Positions 10,970 through 23,795 are shown, counted from the stretch's first letter. The stretch is 64,000 nucleotides of DNA from Sphagnum compactum (GCA_965153455.1 OZ234494.1:19034001-19098000); one strand, 5' to 3'. The notes: generated from the sequence alone by a model not told the origin. Numbers and translations: made by a program.

Positions 10970-12870
10970 TTACAGCTCAAACATTTCCTGGGCCCAGAAC
11001 CCTGTAGAAATGAATGTTATGATTACCTCCACCATCAACAGAACCCATCCAGTTATCCCAATTCTGACGATTCCTGCTTTCAAAGCACATTTGGACCAAT
11101 TTACAGTATTGAGCATTTGCAGAAATGAACAACTAGCTTCTTTGAAGGAAATCTCAAAGTTCCCAGTGCATTGCAACTCTGCAAGATGACTCACTTGAAT
11201 AAGAAGTGCTTCATCCACCAAAGCTCCAAACCTAAGGTTTGCATTTGGGTCAACAAACTCATGGATTACTTCTCCAACTGCATTCACTAGAGTAAATACA
11301 GCTTCATTAGTTGGCACCAGAGAAAGTACCAAAATTACTGGTTGAATCAAGATGAATCTGTTAGTTCACAACAGGGAAAAACAAAATGGACAAAGATGAT
11401 TCCAACCAAACAAAGAAAAAATGCATGATCCATACCCAGAAGATCAGAAGACAGCCATCAAATAAGGGAGTGTGTCACCTTCACCAGTAATCTTCTGAAC
11501 AACGCCTGTGGCATGTTCAATACCCACATCTGGCAGTGTAGACTACATATCAATTGTATCTGCCTCTTTGGCCTTTGATCTCCCTGCCATCATGACATAT
11601 ATCTACCAGCTTATTATGTCTAGATAAGCATTTTTTCATCACTTGTACACATTCTACCTATAAACAGACCATCAACAGTAGCATGCTGCATTTTTTCTCT
11701 ACAGAAAAAGAGTGAAAGTACCTATTCTCTAACACTCATTCAGCACAGCCTAGATCATATCCTTGATGGTTTGTTGCATACCAGTGGGAGTCTGAGTGCC
11801 AAATTAAGGACTTGAATGGGCCATGGTGTCACAGACATCAGCACGATCCACAATCCACTAGGCCTGGCACCTGTGTCATAGCAAAACAGCATTCACTGCT
11901 TTAGCAATGCCAGGCATACTGTAGCAATGAGAAGGTGTTCAGACATCCCAATGTTGAAAGGAGGATTTCTTCAACTTCCAGTTAATTTCAACTAGCTCTT
12001 CTGAATTGCACTCACCATGATGATGTCTGAGGTACCCTGCACCCCTTGCCAAAGACTGTCACATGCCCAATCGAAGGCCTCTACAACCAGAGTAGATAGA
12101 GCAACTGCAATAATCAGGTTTTTTGTTCGGAATTGTGAACAATGTGTCTCCATTATTTCAGAGGGCAGCGATGATGCTTGCATAGACCTTCAATGCTGTC
12201 AAAATGACAATGGTGTGGTAACTGTGCCAACTGTCAAGACTCCAATCTGCTTGGCAACTCCAGCTATGACTGGTACAGCACCACTGCCAGTGCCTCCTCT
12301 TCCCATACCAACCTGCATTACAAGGTGGCTCATGCCATTAGGAAACCTTTGCAATGGACATGTTTCATAACCCTAATTGCTGGAAGACCCTAATTTATGG
12401 CTGAAATTGTTGCATACCTAGGGCTTAATCAAAAGAACTAGATTGCACAAACACTTTGCATTCCAATTCGTAGGTATCTTTCCCCCTCAACACCAGTGCA
12501 AAATGTCATTGACACCTTAAACCATAGACTCTGAGCAATGGAAGCAATGACTGAGCATTTTCTTCAATTTGTCTATTTGCACAGATCGTTCTCACAGGCA
12601 AGAGATTTTTGTTTCCAACAGCATGGTCGCCACACAACCTATTCTATTATATCAAGAAGTTTCCATGCATTGACTCTTACCCCAGCTTCGAGCCCTCCAA
12701 AGCCACGTGAAAGGTGTTATACTTACAGTGACAAAGACCATGTCCGCTCCACAGACAGCTTCCTCCATCATGGCGTTGCTCAGCTCTGCGACCGGTGTCA
12801 GAGCTTGCTCCAAAGAGCTCGAGTCAATCTGCAGCCGATTCTCTCGTAAGTACTAGAGACAGGCCTATGT
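10970..12870 (-). pseudogene. ftsZ2-like plastid division GTPase pseudogene, introns retained
   Basis: Read from high to low coordinates, the FtsZ landmarks occur in order: GADMVFVT before a GT donor (exon end about 12727); [20 protein letters not shown] to DSLWQGVQGTSDIIM (12312-12016, AG and GT borders intact); PGLV and VDRADV (about 11870-11790); LPDVGIEHATGVVQKITG (about 11541-11461); VNAVGEVIHEFVDPNANLRF (about 11310-11195); and ITFISTGF (about 11030-10970). The PVIAGVAK and DVGIExATGxV segments fit FtsZ2. Damage includes G to R in the GGGTGSG signature, stops just after TTPLSF, a frame change around the IPN segment and several shifts in the T7-loop region. Introns are present, so this is not a retrocopy. 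The N-terminal GTP-binding exon was not found. Functional FtsZ2 would form the stromal plastid division ring; this copy cannot. Confidence 0.8.
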
Positions 12871-13406
12871 CTTTTCCCGGACACACGGAGACTACAAGGA
12901 GGTCTTGCTTTCATCCGCAGAAATTCTCCACCACTCTCTATGAAAAACAGACTCGTACTCTGTAACGCCGCCATACTTGGAGCTACTCACATTGCAAGAA
13001 AAAGCCAGGGATACGAAACCGATGCTGACACAGAACAACATTACGTAGTACATTAAGAAAAAGAGACAGAAAGGAAAAAAGAAACCGAGCTCCAAGATAC
13101 GAGTCCTATGGACATACTGAGGAATGGAAACTAGCTATAATACAAAAAGAGTTGAGATACCTCACATCCAAGGGAGTTGACATCACCATCGCTGTAGTAA
13201 CCTGACTGCGATTACTAGTTCAGCACCGATTGCCGCATTGCAATTCCTCTTCTCGGGACGCGGAAGCTCCTCCGCGAGGACACGAAAAAACTCGCCTCAA
13301 AGTCGGGAACAGCGGCGAAGAAGACGAAGAAGATAGCGAATGAATGTGACCGACGAATGAACGAATTATCATCCATTCCTGAGGCTTTTACCAAAATGGC
13401 CAGAAT
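12871..13406. other. Upstream flank of the ftsZ2 pseudogene
   Basis: The minus strand holds short frames that may be remains of 5' exons or a UTR (a small ATG-initiated segment ends at a GTATCT donor near 13160). No FtsZ N-terminal motif was recognised, so I do not extend the pseudogene. Confidence 0.35.
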
Positions 13407-13409
13407 TAA

Positions 13410-13742
13410 GGGCCGCTTTAGATGAGGGTCTCTAAGGTCCAAGGCCCTATGAAATAGAGAAATCCTATTGGATGAGGGCCATAAATTGGACCCACGGGCT
13501 TTAGATGAGGGTCCAAGACTGGAAAGTGGCAAATCGAGGCTAAACTTACATGGCACCATTTTGGAAGGAAACTCAATTGGTTCAAATTTTTTAAATAGAG
13601 TTCAAAGGAGAGAGCTCGTGATTTGGAACCAAGATGCAAGCTAAGGTTCAAGGTAAGGTCCAACTCAAGGATTCAATTTGCTTGGAATGAGTCCAAATTG
13701 GTTCCTACCAATTTGGACCCCAGACCCCATCTAAAGTGGACC
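13410..13742. mobile_element. Tourist/PIF-Harbinger-like MITE, 333 bp, TAA target duplication
   Basis: The left end (GGGCCGCTTTAGATGAGGGTC) matches the reverse complement of the right end (GGTCCACTTTAGATGGGGTC) as imperfect terminal inverted repeats. The trinucleotide TAA sits at 13407-13409 and again at 13743-13745 as a target-site duplication. Further copies of the TTTAGATGAGGGTCC motif lie inside near 13500. There is no coding capacity. TAA/TTA duplications and GGSCC-type ends are typical of Tourist MITEs mobilised by PIF/Harbinger transposases. Confidence 0.7.
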
Positions 13743-14007
13743 TAAGTGTAGGGTACGGTAATGCTTGAGGAGTGAACCATTCCCCAAATAAGCACCCAAC
13801 TAAGGAGAGTCAAGGGGGCGGGGGCTTGTTTGGGGGAATGCTCCCTCCAAGCATATTCCGCCATGTAAAGATATATTTTAAAGTTTTAATCCCATGATTT
13901 CTGTGGGAAAAATTGAGTATCATGGGGAAGAAAAAAAGAAAGAAAAAAGAAGAAGGGCAGATGTTTCTATTTTTTTTTAAATGCCCACGTTTTGTCAAAA
14001 ATGTGAG

Positions 14008-14056
14008 TTTAGGGTTTAGGGTTTTAGGATTTAGGTTTAGGGTTTAGGGTTTTGTT
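14008..14056 (+). repeat. Interstitial telomere-type tract (TTTAGGG variants)
   Basis: About six imperfect TTTAGGG units run in tandem with variants GTTTTAGG and ATTTAGG. A smaller similar cluster lies at 42812-42838. TTTAGGG is the common plant telomere unit; these short internal tracts could be repair insertions. Confidence 0.7.
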
Positions 14057-16929
14057 CCAAGTAAACTACAAAAATTTCTTGTAGATCTTTACATTTTAGT
14101 TCACTTTTTTTTTTCCTTTTGTGTAGATCGTTACCCAATTTTCTTACTTACACATTACTAAGGTTTAGTGTAGAGTAATGCCCTCAGAGTTGAGTGTTAC
14201 TTGATATAAAGCAATGGTGGAAACAACAAATGCAAAACAAAAGAATTTTATCTTTTTTTCCATTGATACCCAATGGATATCACAACAAAAATGCAAAATT
14301 AGAAGCAAGGCATTTCAAAAAATGAAAGCCAACTCCTTTTGAAATGCCTCCAAGAGTAGGTGCTTCACAATTTGGAAATGCCATACCTTTTGTGAAAGAA
14401 AAACTTTGCTTGATAATGTGACTTCCAAATACCCTAAAAAAATTAATCCAATTTTCATCGAGGACTTTGGGAAGCCTTTGGGTCCAAGTTTTTAAGGAAT
14501 GTCAAAAGGTTCCTTAGTTTGGTCCAAGTTTTTAAGGAATGTCAAAAGATTTTTTTGTTTGCTGACAAGTTTTTCTTCTGAAGTGAAAGTGATTGATCTC
14601 ATTTTTGTTTAGGTCATTGGCTCAATGGTTTATTTGGGGAATTAGATCTTTGTGATTCTAATCATTGCTTTCAAATTCTTGCAAGATTATTGTCCATTCT
14701 TATTGAAGGCCATAAGAATCAATAATTTAAGTCTATTTCCATTCCAAACCCACCTGAGGTTGGCATGTGACCTTTTTCCTTTTGTAGTCCAAGCTTGCAT
14801 TCTCCTTTTTGAACAATTTTCAAAAAGGAGAGTACATAGTCTTAAAAACAACATTTCAAAAAAATTACATGAGCACTTTTTCCAACATTATTTCTAACAT
14901 GGCTTTTGATTTTCATGTCACTTGCTTGAGATCTTACACAAGTTTAAGTTCATGTGTTTAACTTTTGCTCATTCAATCATCACATAATTTCATTTGGCTT
15001 CAAACATCTTCGTAACACTATGTACCAAGTTGGGTCTTTCTCATCCAATGATTATTGGTTTGGCCCATGACATCTATTGTCAATTTAAAAACTTGATGGG
15101 GATACATCTTCTCTTGTGTTCTCATGAAAGGGAGTGCATTGCATCCCATGACACCATTCAAGATGCCTCTACTTTCATTTCTAGAAATGTTAAGTTTCAT
15201 ATTTCATGTTAGAAGGCATTTGTTTATCCATCACCTTCCCACCAATCTTCACATTAATGGGTTGATATTGTGTTTTCTTAAGATGGGTTCCACATTTTGC
15301 ATAATGCATCATTGTTGATCTCACTTGAATTGATTTAGTTTCACGAGTTTCGATTTCTCATGGAGTGGTTGCAACGATAGTGATTTAAGCAAAGGATGAG
15401 TCCTATTGCAATCAACACCTAAGGAAAATGTTTATACTTCTTGCCATATAGGTATTTTTGTGCTAACATTAACAAGCCAACAACTTTTTTCATCATTGAA
15501 ACAATCCATTATTGTCAAGGAGGCCTTTTTTAAGCTTCATGTTCTTTCAAGTCCCTCACCCCTTTCCTTGGTTTGATTTGCTTCACATGATCAATGATGT
15601 GTTTAAGACAAAGGTTATATTTTGGCCCTCTCTTGGTTGGTCCCTATTATTATTTTTTCCACATTTGACCTTTATTTATGCACTTCAACTTTTGAATGTT
15701 CTTTTTTTTGGACTCTCGTTCTCTCTCTTTGTTGTTCCCTTTCCCTTTTTGGATTGATGTTACACTTTTACAAAAATAAATTTTGGCAAGGATTCATCAT
15801 TTGCTAGTGCTTCACATGCCTAAGCCTTGGGAAGTAATTTTCATTATCAAAAGAGCCTCCAACGTATTTTTTCATCGATCTATGCATATATTATTATAGA
15901 AATAGGGGAAATGCACCATTGGATTTGAAGAACATATTGTAAAACATAAATTATAAAAATTTCGAACCATTTAATAAACATATGAATAAGATTAAACATC
16001 TAAAATGCACCAATCTGAAGGTGGGAAACTCTTATTTGAAGTTATGGCAAAACTTTGAACACTTGAAAAGAAAACAATGAAGCACTACCTATGCAATTAA
16101 ACCTTTCAACAAAGGTTTACATGTTAACTATCCTACATGTAAATTGTAATTCATCTATAATTAAAAATGAGTCCAATCCAACTTTTCCAATGAATGAACA
16201 CTCATGTAATTTAGTGCCCAAATAAAAAAGACTTCCCATGTTGGGCAGTACTTGTGTAGTTAATATCATTTAATTCATTGTTGTCTACCACACGAAAAAA
16301 ATAATGATGATTAACTAAATGCCACTTATGACATTACACTGGCGGGCTAGGCTTGAAAGGGTAACCATGTGGGTTCTAGCCCTTGGGTACCTTTCCTCAC
16401 ACATGGGAAAATTGTTGGGTTGGGTCTTTTTTACAAATCCACCCTCAAATCTATATGGATGTGTTTAGTTGGCACACCATTGGAAATATTTTCTTGTTGT
16501 GCAACCAACCAAAAACACTTAAATATATGTCATCTAAATGTATTTTTAAATTTAAAAAACCATATGTGGCTTCATAAGTGTTTAAAGATTATTAATCCCT
16601 AGAAACTCCAAAATAGTTTGGTTCAAATGATAGAAAATCCATTTGACACTCTGACATATAATGTGATTCATTAAACTAAATTGAGAGTTGAATGAATATC
16701 TATGTATTTTTTATAAATTGTGTGTAGATGTTAAATCTTCACAAAATGAAATTGAAAAAAAAAAAAAAAAACTTTAAAATTTGAATGATATCTTCAAATT
16801 CATTGTCATTGGACAATTGGTGATGTTTTAACCAAATATAATTTCATTTCAAAGATTTTTGTATTAAATTTGGTTCAAATGAGAATTGGATATATTTTCA
16901 TGCAAATATAACTGATTTTTTCATTGTTC

Positions 16930-16984
16930 ATTGTCATAAATGGTTCAAACCTTGAAGAACATTTGGAAAACCATTTATGACAAT
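16930..16984. repeat. Inverted repeat, 16-bp perfect arms
   Basis: ATTGTCATAAATGGTT at 16930-16945 is exactly reverse-complemented at 16969-16984, with a 23-base loop. Shorter matching blocks (TTGTTCA and TGAAC-type) continue outward, so this may be the centre of a decayed foldback element. Confidence 0.75.
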
Positions 16985-17964
16985 AATTTAAATCACAATT
17001 GAACAATATTTTTATTTAATGAATTACGTTATATTATTATAAAAAATAATTATGATTTATTTTATATAACCATAGGAAAACATCATAAACTTGTCACCTC
17101 CATGTATTTGTGCTTTTACAACATTTTAACAATGTGTTCAAAGTTAAGTGCTAACAATGTGATGGCACTATAATAGATTATGATTATTAATCATTGTGTT
17201 ACAATGTCATTGCAACATCATATCAATGATTGATCAACATTTCACAAACATTTAACCTGGGAATATGTTGGTAAAATGTTGTAAAAACACAATTACATGA
17301 ACGGTCAAATTTGTAATTTGAAAGATTATCAAAGTTCATTTTAAGAAGGCCTACTTACATGAAAACATGTTACTCCTTCAATTTAAATGTTTATTAGTAT
17401 AATTTCAAAAGAAACATTTTCAAAAGGCTATACAAAAGTCAATTCTTCAATTGCTTTAATTGAACAAAATATGGGGGAAAAAATGTCAAAATTTAGATAT
17501 GCAAAAATATATGGAATCAACATGTTGTATTTCATTATTGACCCTTTTGTATAATAAGATGACGGGGTGTTTGGTTAAAACATTACCTCATCTCCTTGAG
17601 GTTTGATTTTCATTACAAATTTCAATGTGTACTTACATCCTGGGGGTTAAGAGGATGTGGAATATAGATCAATTTCATGCATGATGGGGTGATTACCATA
17701 CCCATCACTAATAAACGACAAAATTTGTCAAAATTATATATTTTTTCAAATAAGGAATCAACAACCTTGTGATGAAAAGATGATTATTTTGCACTAAATA
17801 TGAACATTCAAAATGTAACATTTTAAACATTGTCAAAAATGTGTTATTGAAGACTTATCATGTGTTGCTTTTGGTCCACCTTAAAGTGTTTTTACTCATA
17901 AGTTGTAAGTCATCATTTGGATACTTCCAAACATGATTTTCTTAAACTCATTCCCAAGTAAAGT

Positions 17965-18215
17965 GGCATGGAAAAGGATCTTTTCAAATTTGTGTATTTT
18001 TTAAAGTTTTTTTCTCAACACCATACTCATTAGTGAATTTTCAATACCTTCTTTTCCAATATGCATCCCATTAATCCAATTGTCAAATTGAATTTCAATT
18101 CAACTTGCACACAATGTCATTCAAAATTTTCATTTGAATGAAACTTAATTTCCACAAAATCACTTCATTTCTTTTGTCAATTGATCAATCAATGATCACT
18201 AAGAGTGCACAACAA
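17965..18215. repeat. Left member of a diverged inverted pair with 22510-22800
   Basis: Blocks such as GCATCCCATT, TCATTTGAATG, CTTAATTT and CACAAAATCA in this segment recur in order, reverse-complemented, at 22510-22800. The pair flanks about 4.3 kb of desert. It may be two opposite insertions of one repeat family or the ends of a larger decayed element. Confidence 0.45.
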
Positions 18216-21200
18216 CATAGAATCTAAGTTTATTATGTCATCACATTATAGATAAATCCAAATTTTGAGTCTATTTTTTGAACATATATATCATATCATC
18301 ATAAAATAAAATTTTAATATCTTATTGAACATTGTGACTAGTTTATGGATCAAACAAAATTGTAAGTGTGAACAATGTGCATGTGAATAAATTTTGTACT
18401 TCACTTGTCAATAACACTAGTAAATTAGTTCATTAATCATACACTCATCTTTTGTTTCACGAATTCAACATACTAAATATCCTCAAAATCATTCAAATTG
18501 AGTGAAATATTCAATGTATTGTATCCATGTATTTGTATAATGAATGATCAAAGCAATGCTTTTAACCATTCCATGAAGTTCACCACACATTTGTAAAATG
18601 TTACCACTACTTATTTGAAGGGGGCAATGGCTATCCATGTTTTAACCGGAAGGAATGATCTCATATGTGAATTTACACTACCCAATGATGGAAGTAATGT
18701 GACATCAAATGGTGTTCAAGTTTTTTTTTTTTTTTTTTTTGAGTCGTTGATGTTATCTAAATATGTTCACCATTATCTTTTGTGTTGAAGGAAGTCACAA
18801 TGTAATCAACTTGTTGGTCATGAAGTCTTTATGGAGGGGAAATTAAGGGGCTCATCTGAAAGATCTTCTTGCCATTAGTGGGTATGTTGTTAAGTTTTAA
18901 GGATAAATGATTTTTTGATTGTAAAGTGACCAAAATCAATAAAGTAGGTTGGAAAAATTTTGGATTAATTTTGAGGGTGAAAAAAAATTCCTTGTTGGTT
19001 TGTGCACACCATGTTTGAATCTATCTGCATTCTTTGATGAAGGATTGATGTAATTTGTGAAAATTGAGAAGATCAATGGGTTTGTGAACTTCCATGATAC
19101 ATAATACTCACAAATTTCCTTTGTGCATGAGTTGATAAATTAAGGATGCTTACATATGGAGGTTTTCACTCATAAGGTTTCTTATCAATATGTAATCATT
19201 GATACACATGAATCCAATAACAAATAAAATTACTACTAGGAAACATTGCTCAACATTTTCTCACTTTAAAAAGTGCAAGTTGTCAAGTGTCAAGGTTGCA
19301 TTGTTGGTATGGATTGGAATTACCTTTTCCATTTTTTGGTTATAGTATGATATAATTCAAAGAATGAAAAGCTACTTTAGTTTACACCATTCATTGTTTA
19401 AACAACTTCATTGAATGTAATTGTCCAAAAGTTCTCTCTCCATTAAACCACTTGCTTATTCATATGTTCATACAAATTTCTCTTTTGGTGTTCCATTTGA
19501 TTTTATTACAAGGTGCCAAAGGGACAACAAGAGGCACACCCACCTACTTAGGGGATTGCTTAAATGAAAGAATATTTTAAAAAATATTTCCCCAAAAGTC
19601 ATCCCAAAAAAAAAATCTTGAATTCTTTTTAATACTATTATGTCAAAGTTTATGTCAAATATTTCCAAAAAAATGTCATTTTGAAAAGTTTTGAAACCCA
19701 TTTACAAGTTTTTTTTTTCTGCTCAAAAATAATCATTACAATGTTTAATGAGTGCTTTTGAGAACATTTTATTCATTGGACATTTTTCAAATTAATTCAC
19801 ATGTTCCAATGATACAATATAAAAAAGTCTTATACTTTCAACACCAAATTAAATCACCACTTCTAAATATGAAAAAAATAAACATGTGTTACACTAGTGT
19901 GATTTTTGTTTACGTGGTATCCACTCATCATCATTGCATTATATTCTTATGAAGTGCAAGCTGTTACAAAGTTACATTACGATAATGACCAATGTAAGGT
20001 GAATATTTAATCTTGCACAAAACCCCTTCTAGATGAAAACACAATTGATTAGAAACAAAGGTAGGTTTTTAACAAGTGTGGTCATAACTTGGTCACATAA
20101 ATAAATAAAAATGTGATTCTTCAATCTATCTATTAAGGAATATTGTTTGTTTATTTGTTAGTCGCATTGAAATTTCCCATATCACAATGCCCATTGCTGT
20201 ACTTTTGGTATCCTTGCAAAGCCCTTGATATTAAATAGAATTGTAAACAATTTCATAGTGTTTAAACCTATAATGCAAGAGTTATTAAATATAAAATCTA
20301 TGTCATTGAAATTTTGATATAATCAAAACTTACAAAATTAAGAAAATTGTGGCATGTTTAAGTGGTATTCTTGAAATTTTGAATGGATAAAATTTTTATT
20401 AAGGTGACTTTTGAGTTTTTGGACTAAGATGTGGAATATACTAAATTTGAATAATATTTGTCAATCGAAGTTGAAAAAAATCCAAAAAACCTTTAATGAA
20501 ATTTGGATTTCAAATTTAAGTTAAAGAAGGTGTGTTTAATAGCACAAGCCACACTATTATCAAATGATAACAAAAAAAATAATCATATTGATCATCAAAG
20601 TAAAAAAAAACTCATAAGTTTGATATTAGGTTTTTTAATGGCTAATTGACATTTAACCTAACAAGTATGAAGAATTGTTTATTTGATTTCTTTTCTAATT
20701 GAAGGTATTAAAAGGGCATGTAGATGAAAATTCAAAATGTTAACCTTGTTTCATACTCATAATACAACATAATGTGATACTTAGCCTTAACTTTGTATTT
20801 GATGATTTATGGAGTTTAAATATTTGTAATCATATTTGACCTACCATGGTACATAATTTCTTGGAGATGATAAGTTAAAAACCTAGTTAAAAACCCAAAT
20901 GCATACCTATCAATAGAACCATCAATGTTAAATGTATTATTCCACAATCATAATTTGATATGCAATTATTTCACTGGTAACATTTGTTTTTTAGATATGG
21001 AAGATAACGATATTTTCCATTTGTCTAATTGTCACGTCACATCAATATAAGAGATCAACAATAAATCAAGTTCATTGGAAACTATGGATTGCCCAAGTGA
21101 CACTAAAGGTGTTCAAAGGGTGAATGATTTCAAATTTTCTTGTGTAGATTGCATTTTGATATCAAATGCTTATCGTTTATTTTCTATATCTTACACAAAG

Positions 21201-21235
21201 CTTTGAAAATATCTTTAATACCTATCATTTCATAA

Positions 21236-21307
21236 CATTTTCAAACTCCAAATTTAGTCATTGTTGTTGAATATTGCAACAATGACTAAATTTGGAGTTT
21301 GAAAATG
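21236..21307. repeat. Perfect 31-bp inverted repeat with 10-base loop
   Basis: The left arm 21236-21266 (starting CATTTTCAAACTCC) is exactly reverse-complemented at 21277-21307; the loop is TTGAATATTG. Complete arm identity within heavily decayed surroundings implies a recent origin or a fold under selection. Confidence 0.9.
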
Positions 21308-22104
21308 ACAAATACTTTGAGACAATTGCATCAAGTAACAAAGGTGGGGGGTGGACTTATGGCTTTTTGAATTATGTGATTATCTTTTGTTATATTATGG
21401 CCTTGATTTCTAGGTGCCTATTGCTTCTCATCAAATGTTTCATTTTTATCCTTGTTTTTTGAGGTTTGAAATATATTGTAGGATTTATTTTTTCATTTTT
21501 AGTTGCATGTCACCTTTCACTAAAGTTTGACCTTTGTCCATATATATATATATATATATATGGTTGTTGGTCACCTTTTTGAGTTAAAAAAATATATTGT
21601 GGTTTATTTAGATCCCATCCTCAATATTAATAAATTCAATTTTAATCTCTTTTAATTCAAATAATTTGCATAGGATCTATTGATAATAATAGGGTTGAGA
21701 AATTGCAACTAGTACATAAGTTTGAGATCGACATCCCTCTACAATTGTTGGTCATGGTGATGGACCTTGTGTTATTGATATTCACATGACAAATTTGAGA
21801 AAACAAGGCATTGCTTAGTAACTTTATGATTGGAATCACCCACATGAACATTATATCAAGTGAACAATAAACAATATGTAGACTTTGCTCAAAACCAAAT
21901 CTTTAAATACATAGTTTGTCATAATGAAATGATTCATTTTGCAAATTTACATCATTAATACATCAAGTGTTGAATGTCTCATTGTTTACCACAATCAAAT
22001 GACATACCCAACCATGAAATATGTGTAACGGTGAAACATAACACTTCAATTAAGAAGTACTTAGAATAGATAAATTTTTTTCAAGGTTTAAGTTAAACAA
22101 AAAA

Positions 22105-22430
22105 CACCCCATCAAACTTCATGGGGGGTCAAAATAACACCCTGCATGAAATTTGTGTGATTTTGTCACTAGGATGGACAAACGTCGATGGAAATTTTAT
22201 TTTATATTATGTTTAGACCCAATTATAGTATGTTGGTTGGAATTAGGTTGTTAATACTTATTGAGTTTTATAACGATGAAATGTTAAAACAAAAAAATTA
22301 AATATTTTTTGTTCTAATTTGCAAAACATGACAAAACAAAACATGAAATGTCCCTATAAAATGTGTAGTACTAACTACACATAATCATGCAAAGTGCCAT
22401 TTTGACCCCCATGAAGTTAGATGGGGAGAG
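22105..22430. mobile_element. MITE-like element with long imperfect terminal inverted repeats
   Basis: About 50 bp at the left (around ACCCCATCAAACTTCATGGG and GTCAAAATAACACCCTGCAT) match the reverse complement of the right end (CCCCATCTAACTTCATGGGG and GTCAAAATGGCACTTTGCAT). The interior of about 230 bp is AT-rich and non-coding. I could not find a convincing target duplication, so the superfamily is left open. Confidence 0.6.
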
Positions 22431-22509
22431 TATTAACATTTTGTGTTCACACAATTGTGATCCAAACAATGAACAACCACATGTAAAAATCATTATTTTA
22501 TTTGGGTTT

Positions 22510-22800
22510 TGCACTATTGCACATTATTAGTGACAATCAATTGATGAAAAGAATGAATTGATTTTGTGAAAATTAAGTTCCATTCAAATGGAAATATTGA
22601 ATGACAATTGCATGCACTTCAATTGAATTCAAATTCTTAAATTGAAATGAGTTCAAAATTTTGAAACATAATTGAAATTTTGAAACTGTGCAATTGAAAA
22701 AAAATGGGATGCAAATAGGTGCATAAATAGGTTTGAAAATTTGCTTGTGATTGTAATTTTGAAACTAAATAGCTTTGAAAAGACATGGATCCAATAAAAA
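22510..22800. repeat. Right member of a diverged inverted pair with 17965-18215
   Basis: This is the reverse-complement partner of the repeat near 18.1 kb. Shared blocks include GATTTTGTG, AAATTAAG, CATTCAAATG and GGGATGCA in matching order. Confidence 0.45.
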
Positions 22801-23575
22801 CACTTTCTCGTTCTTGTTTATTTAGAAATTAACTAAACAAATCCCAATTCGAAACCATTGTCCAAAAGGATGACTTATGGAACCTAAACCAACTCTACGT
22901 AAACGAACTCCAATCAATCATCATTGTTATACTAAAAATGAATAAGTTAAAGGTCAATCAAAGCTAGATGATTCAATTGTCTTTAAAAAAAAATCAATGT
23001 CATAATACATGAACAATTTTGACATAAATTAAATTATTGTTTGTTTTGTTGAAATTTTGAGGAATTATTATTTACTTGTGCCAAAAAAAAATTTAAAAAA
23101 ATTGAAAAAATATTTTAAAAAATAAGTTTAAAAATCTATAAGTTTCGAATGTCAAGGTTGAAATGTAAACCTTAAAAAACAAGAACTTAAGACTAAGACA
23201 ATCTAGACATACTAGACCGTCCCATAAACATAACAAGAGTGTGTTTATTATTTATTATAACCATTACTTGCCGAAAATTTCAGAATTAAAAAAAGCAAGT
23301 GCCGAAGGTAAGATTTAAAATTTAATTAATTATTCGACAATTTATTGCCAAATCCAATCAAGGTGTACCATACCTATTTTTATTAACAACTTGAGACCAA
23401 AAAAGGAGCCCAAAATGCTAAATATTTCCCATATTTGGCCCCAAAAAATATCCCCCAGGAACATCAACTTTGTAATTCACCGACGCTTGTACCCATGAGC
23501 ACAAACAAAGAGCGTTTAGAGAAAATTAGGGTTAGGGTTTGATGAACGACACTGAAGAGAGAGAGCGAGAGAGAA

Positions 23576-23606
23576 GTGTGTGTGTGTGAAGGACGCGAAG
23601 TCGTGT

Positions 23607-23642
<36 letters not shown>

Positions 23643-23795
23643 TGTGTGTGTGTGTGTGAAGAACGCGAAATCTTGTGTTTTGAGTGTGTGTGTGTGTGTG
23701 TGTGAAGAACGCGAAATCTTGTGTTTTGAGAGAGTGTGTGTGTGGGTGAAGAACGCGTAATCTTGTGTTTTGAGAGAGAAATAGAGAACTAGGTT
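23576..23795 (+). repeat. Compound minisatellite in the YOS1 5' UTR/promoter
   Basis: Four units of the pattern GTGAAGAACGCGAAATCTTG followed by TGTTTTGAG are separated by GA and GT dinucleotide tracts of differing length. The block ends about 90 bp before the YOS1 start codon. It creates a long minus-strand frame of Thr-His and Ser-Leu repeats, which I do not accept as a gene. Confidence 0.8.

Larger units (their letters stand above)
14057..23460. other. AT-rich gene desert, 9.4 kb
   Basis: No protein feature could be supported. Short frames (for example 14994-15760 on +) are Phe/Ser/Ile-rich and carry no known motif. The tract includes a duplicated segment of about 42 bp at 14479-14550, poly-A/T runs (16748-16770, 18721-18740), a TA dinucleotide tract at 21541-21561, and the hairpins and inverted repeats listed separately. 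Most is probably ancient transposon DNA. Confidence 0.55.

Noticed and set aside
14008-14056. True chromosome end
   Set aside because: The TTTAGGG-like tract is short, imperfect and flanked by unique DNA on both sides.
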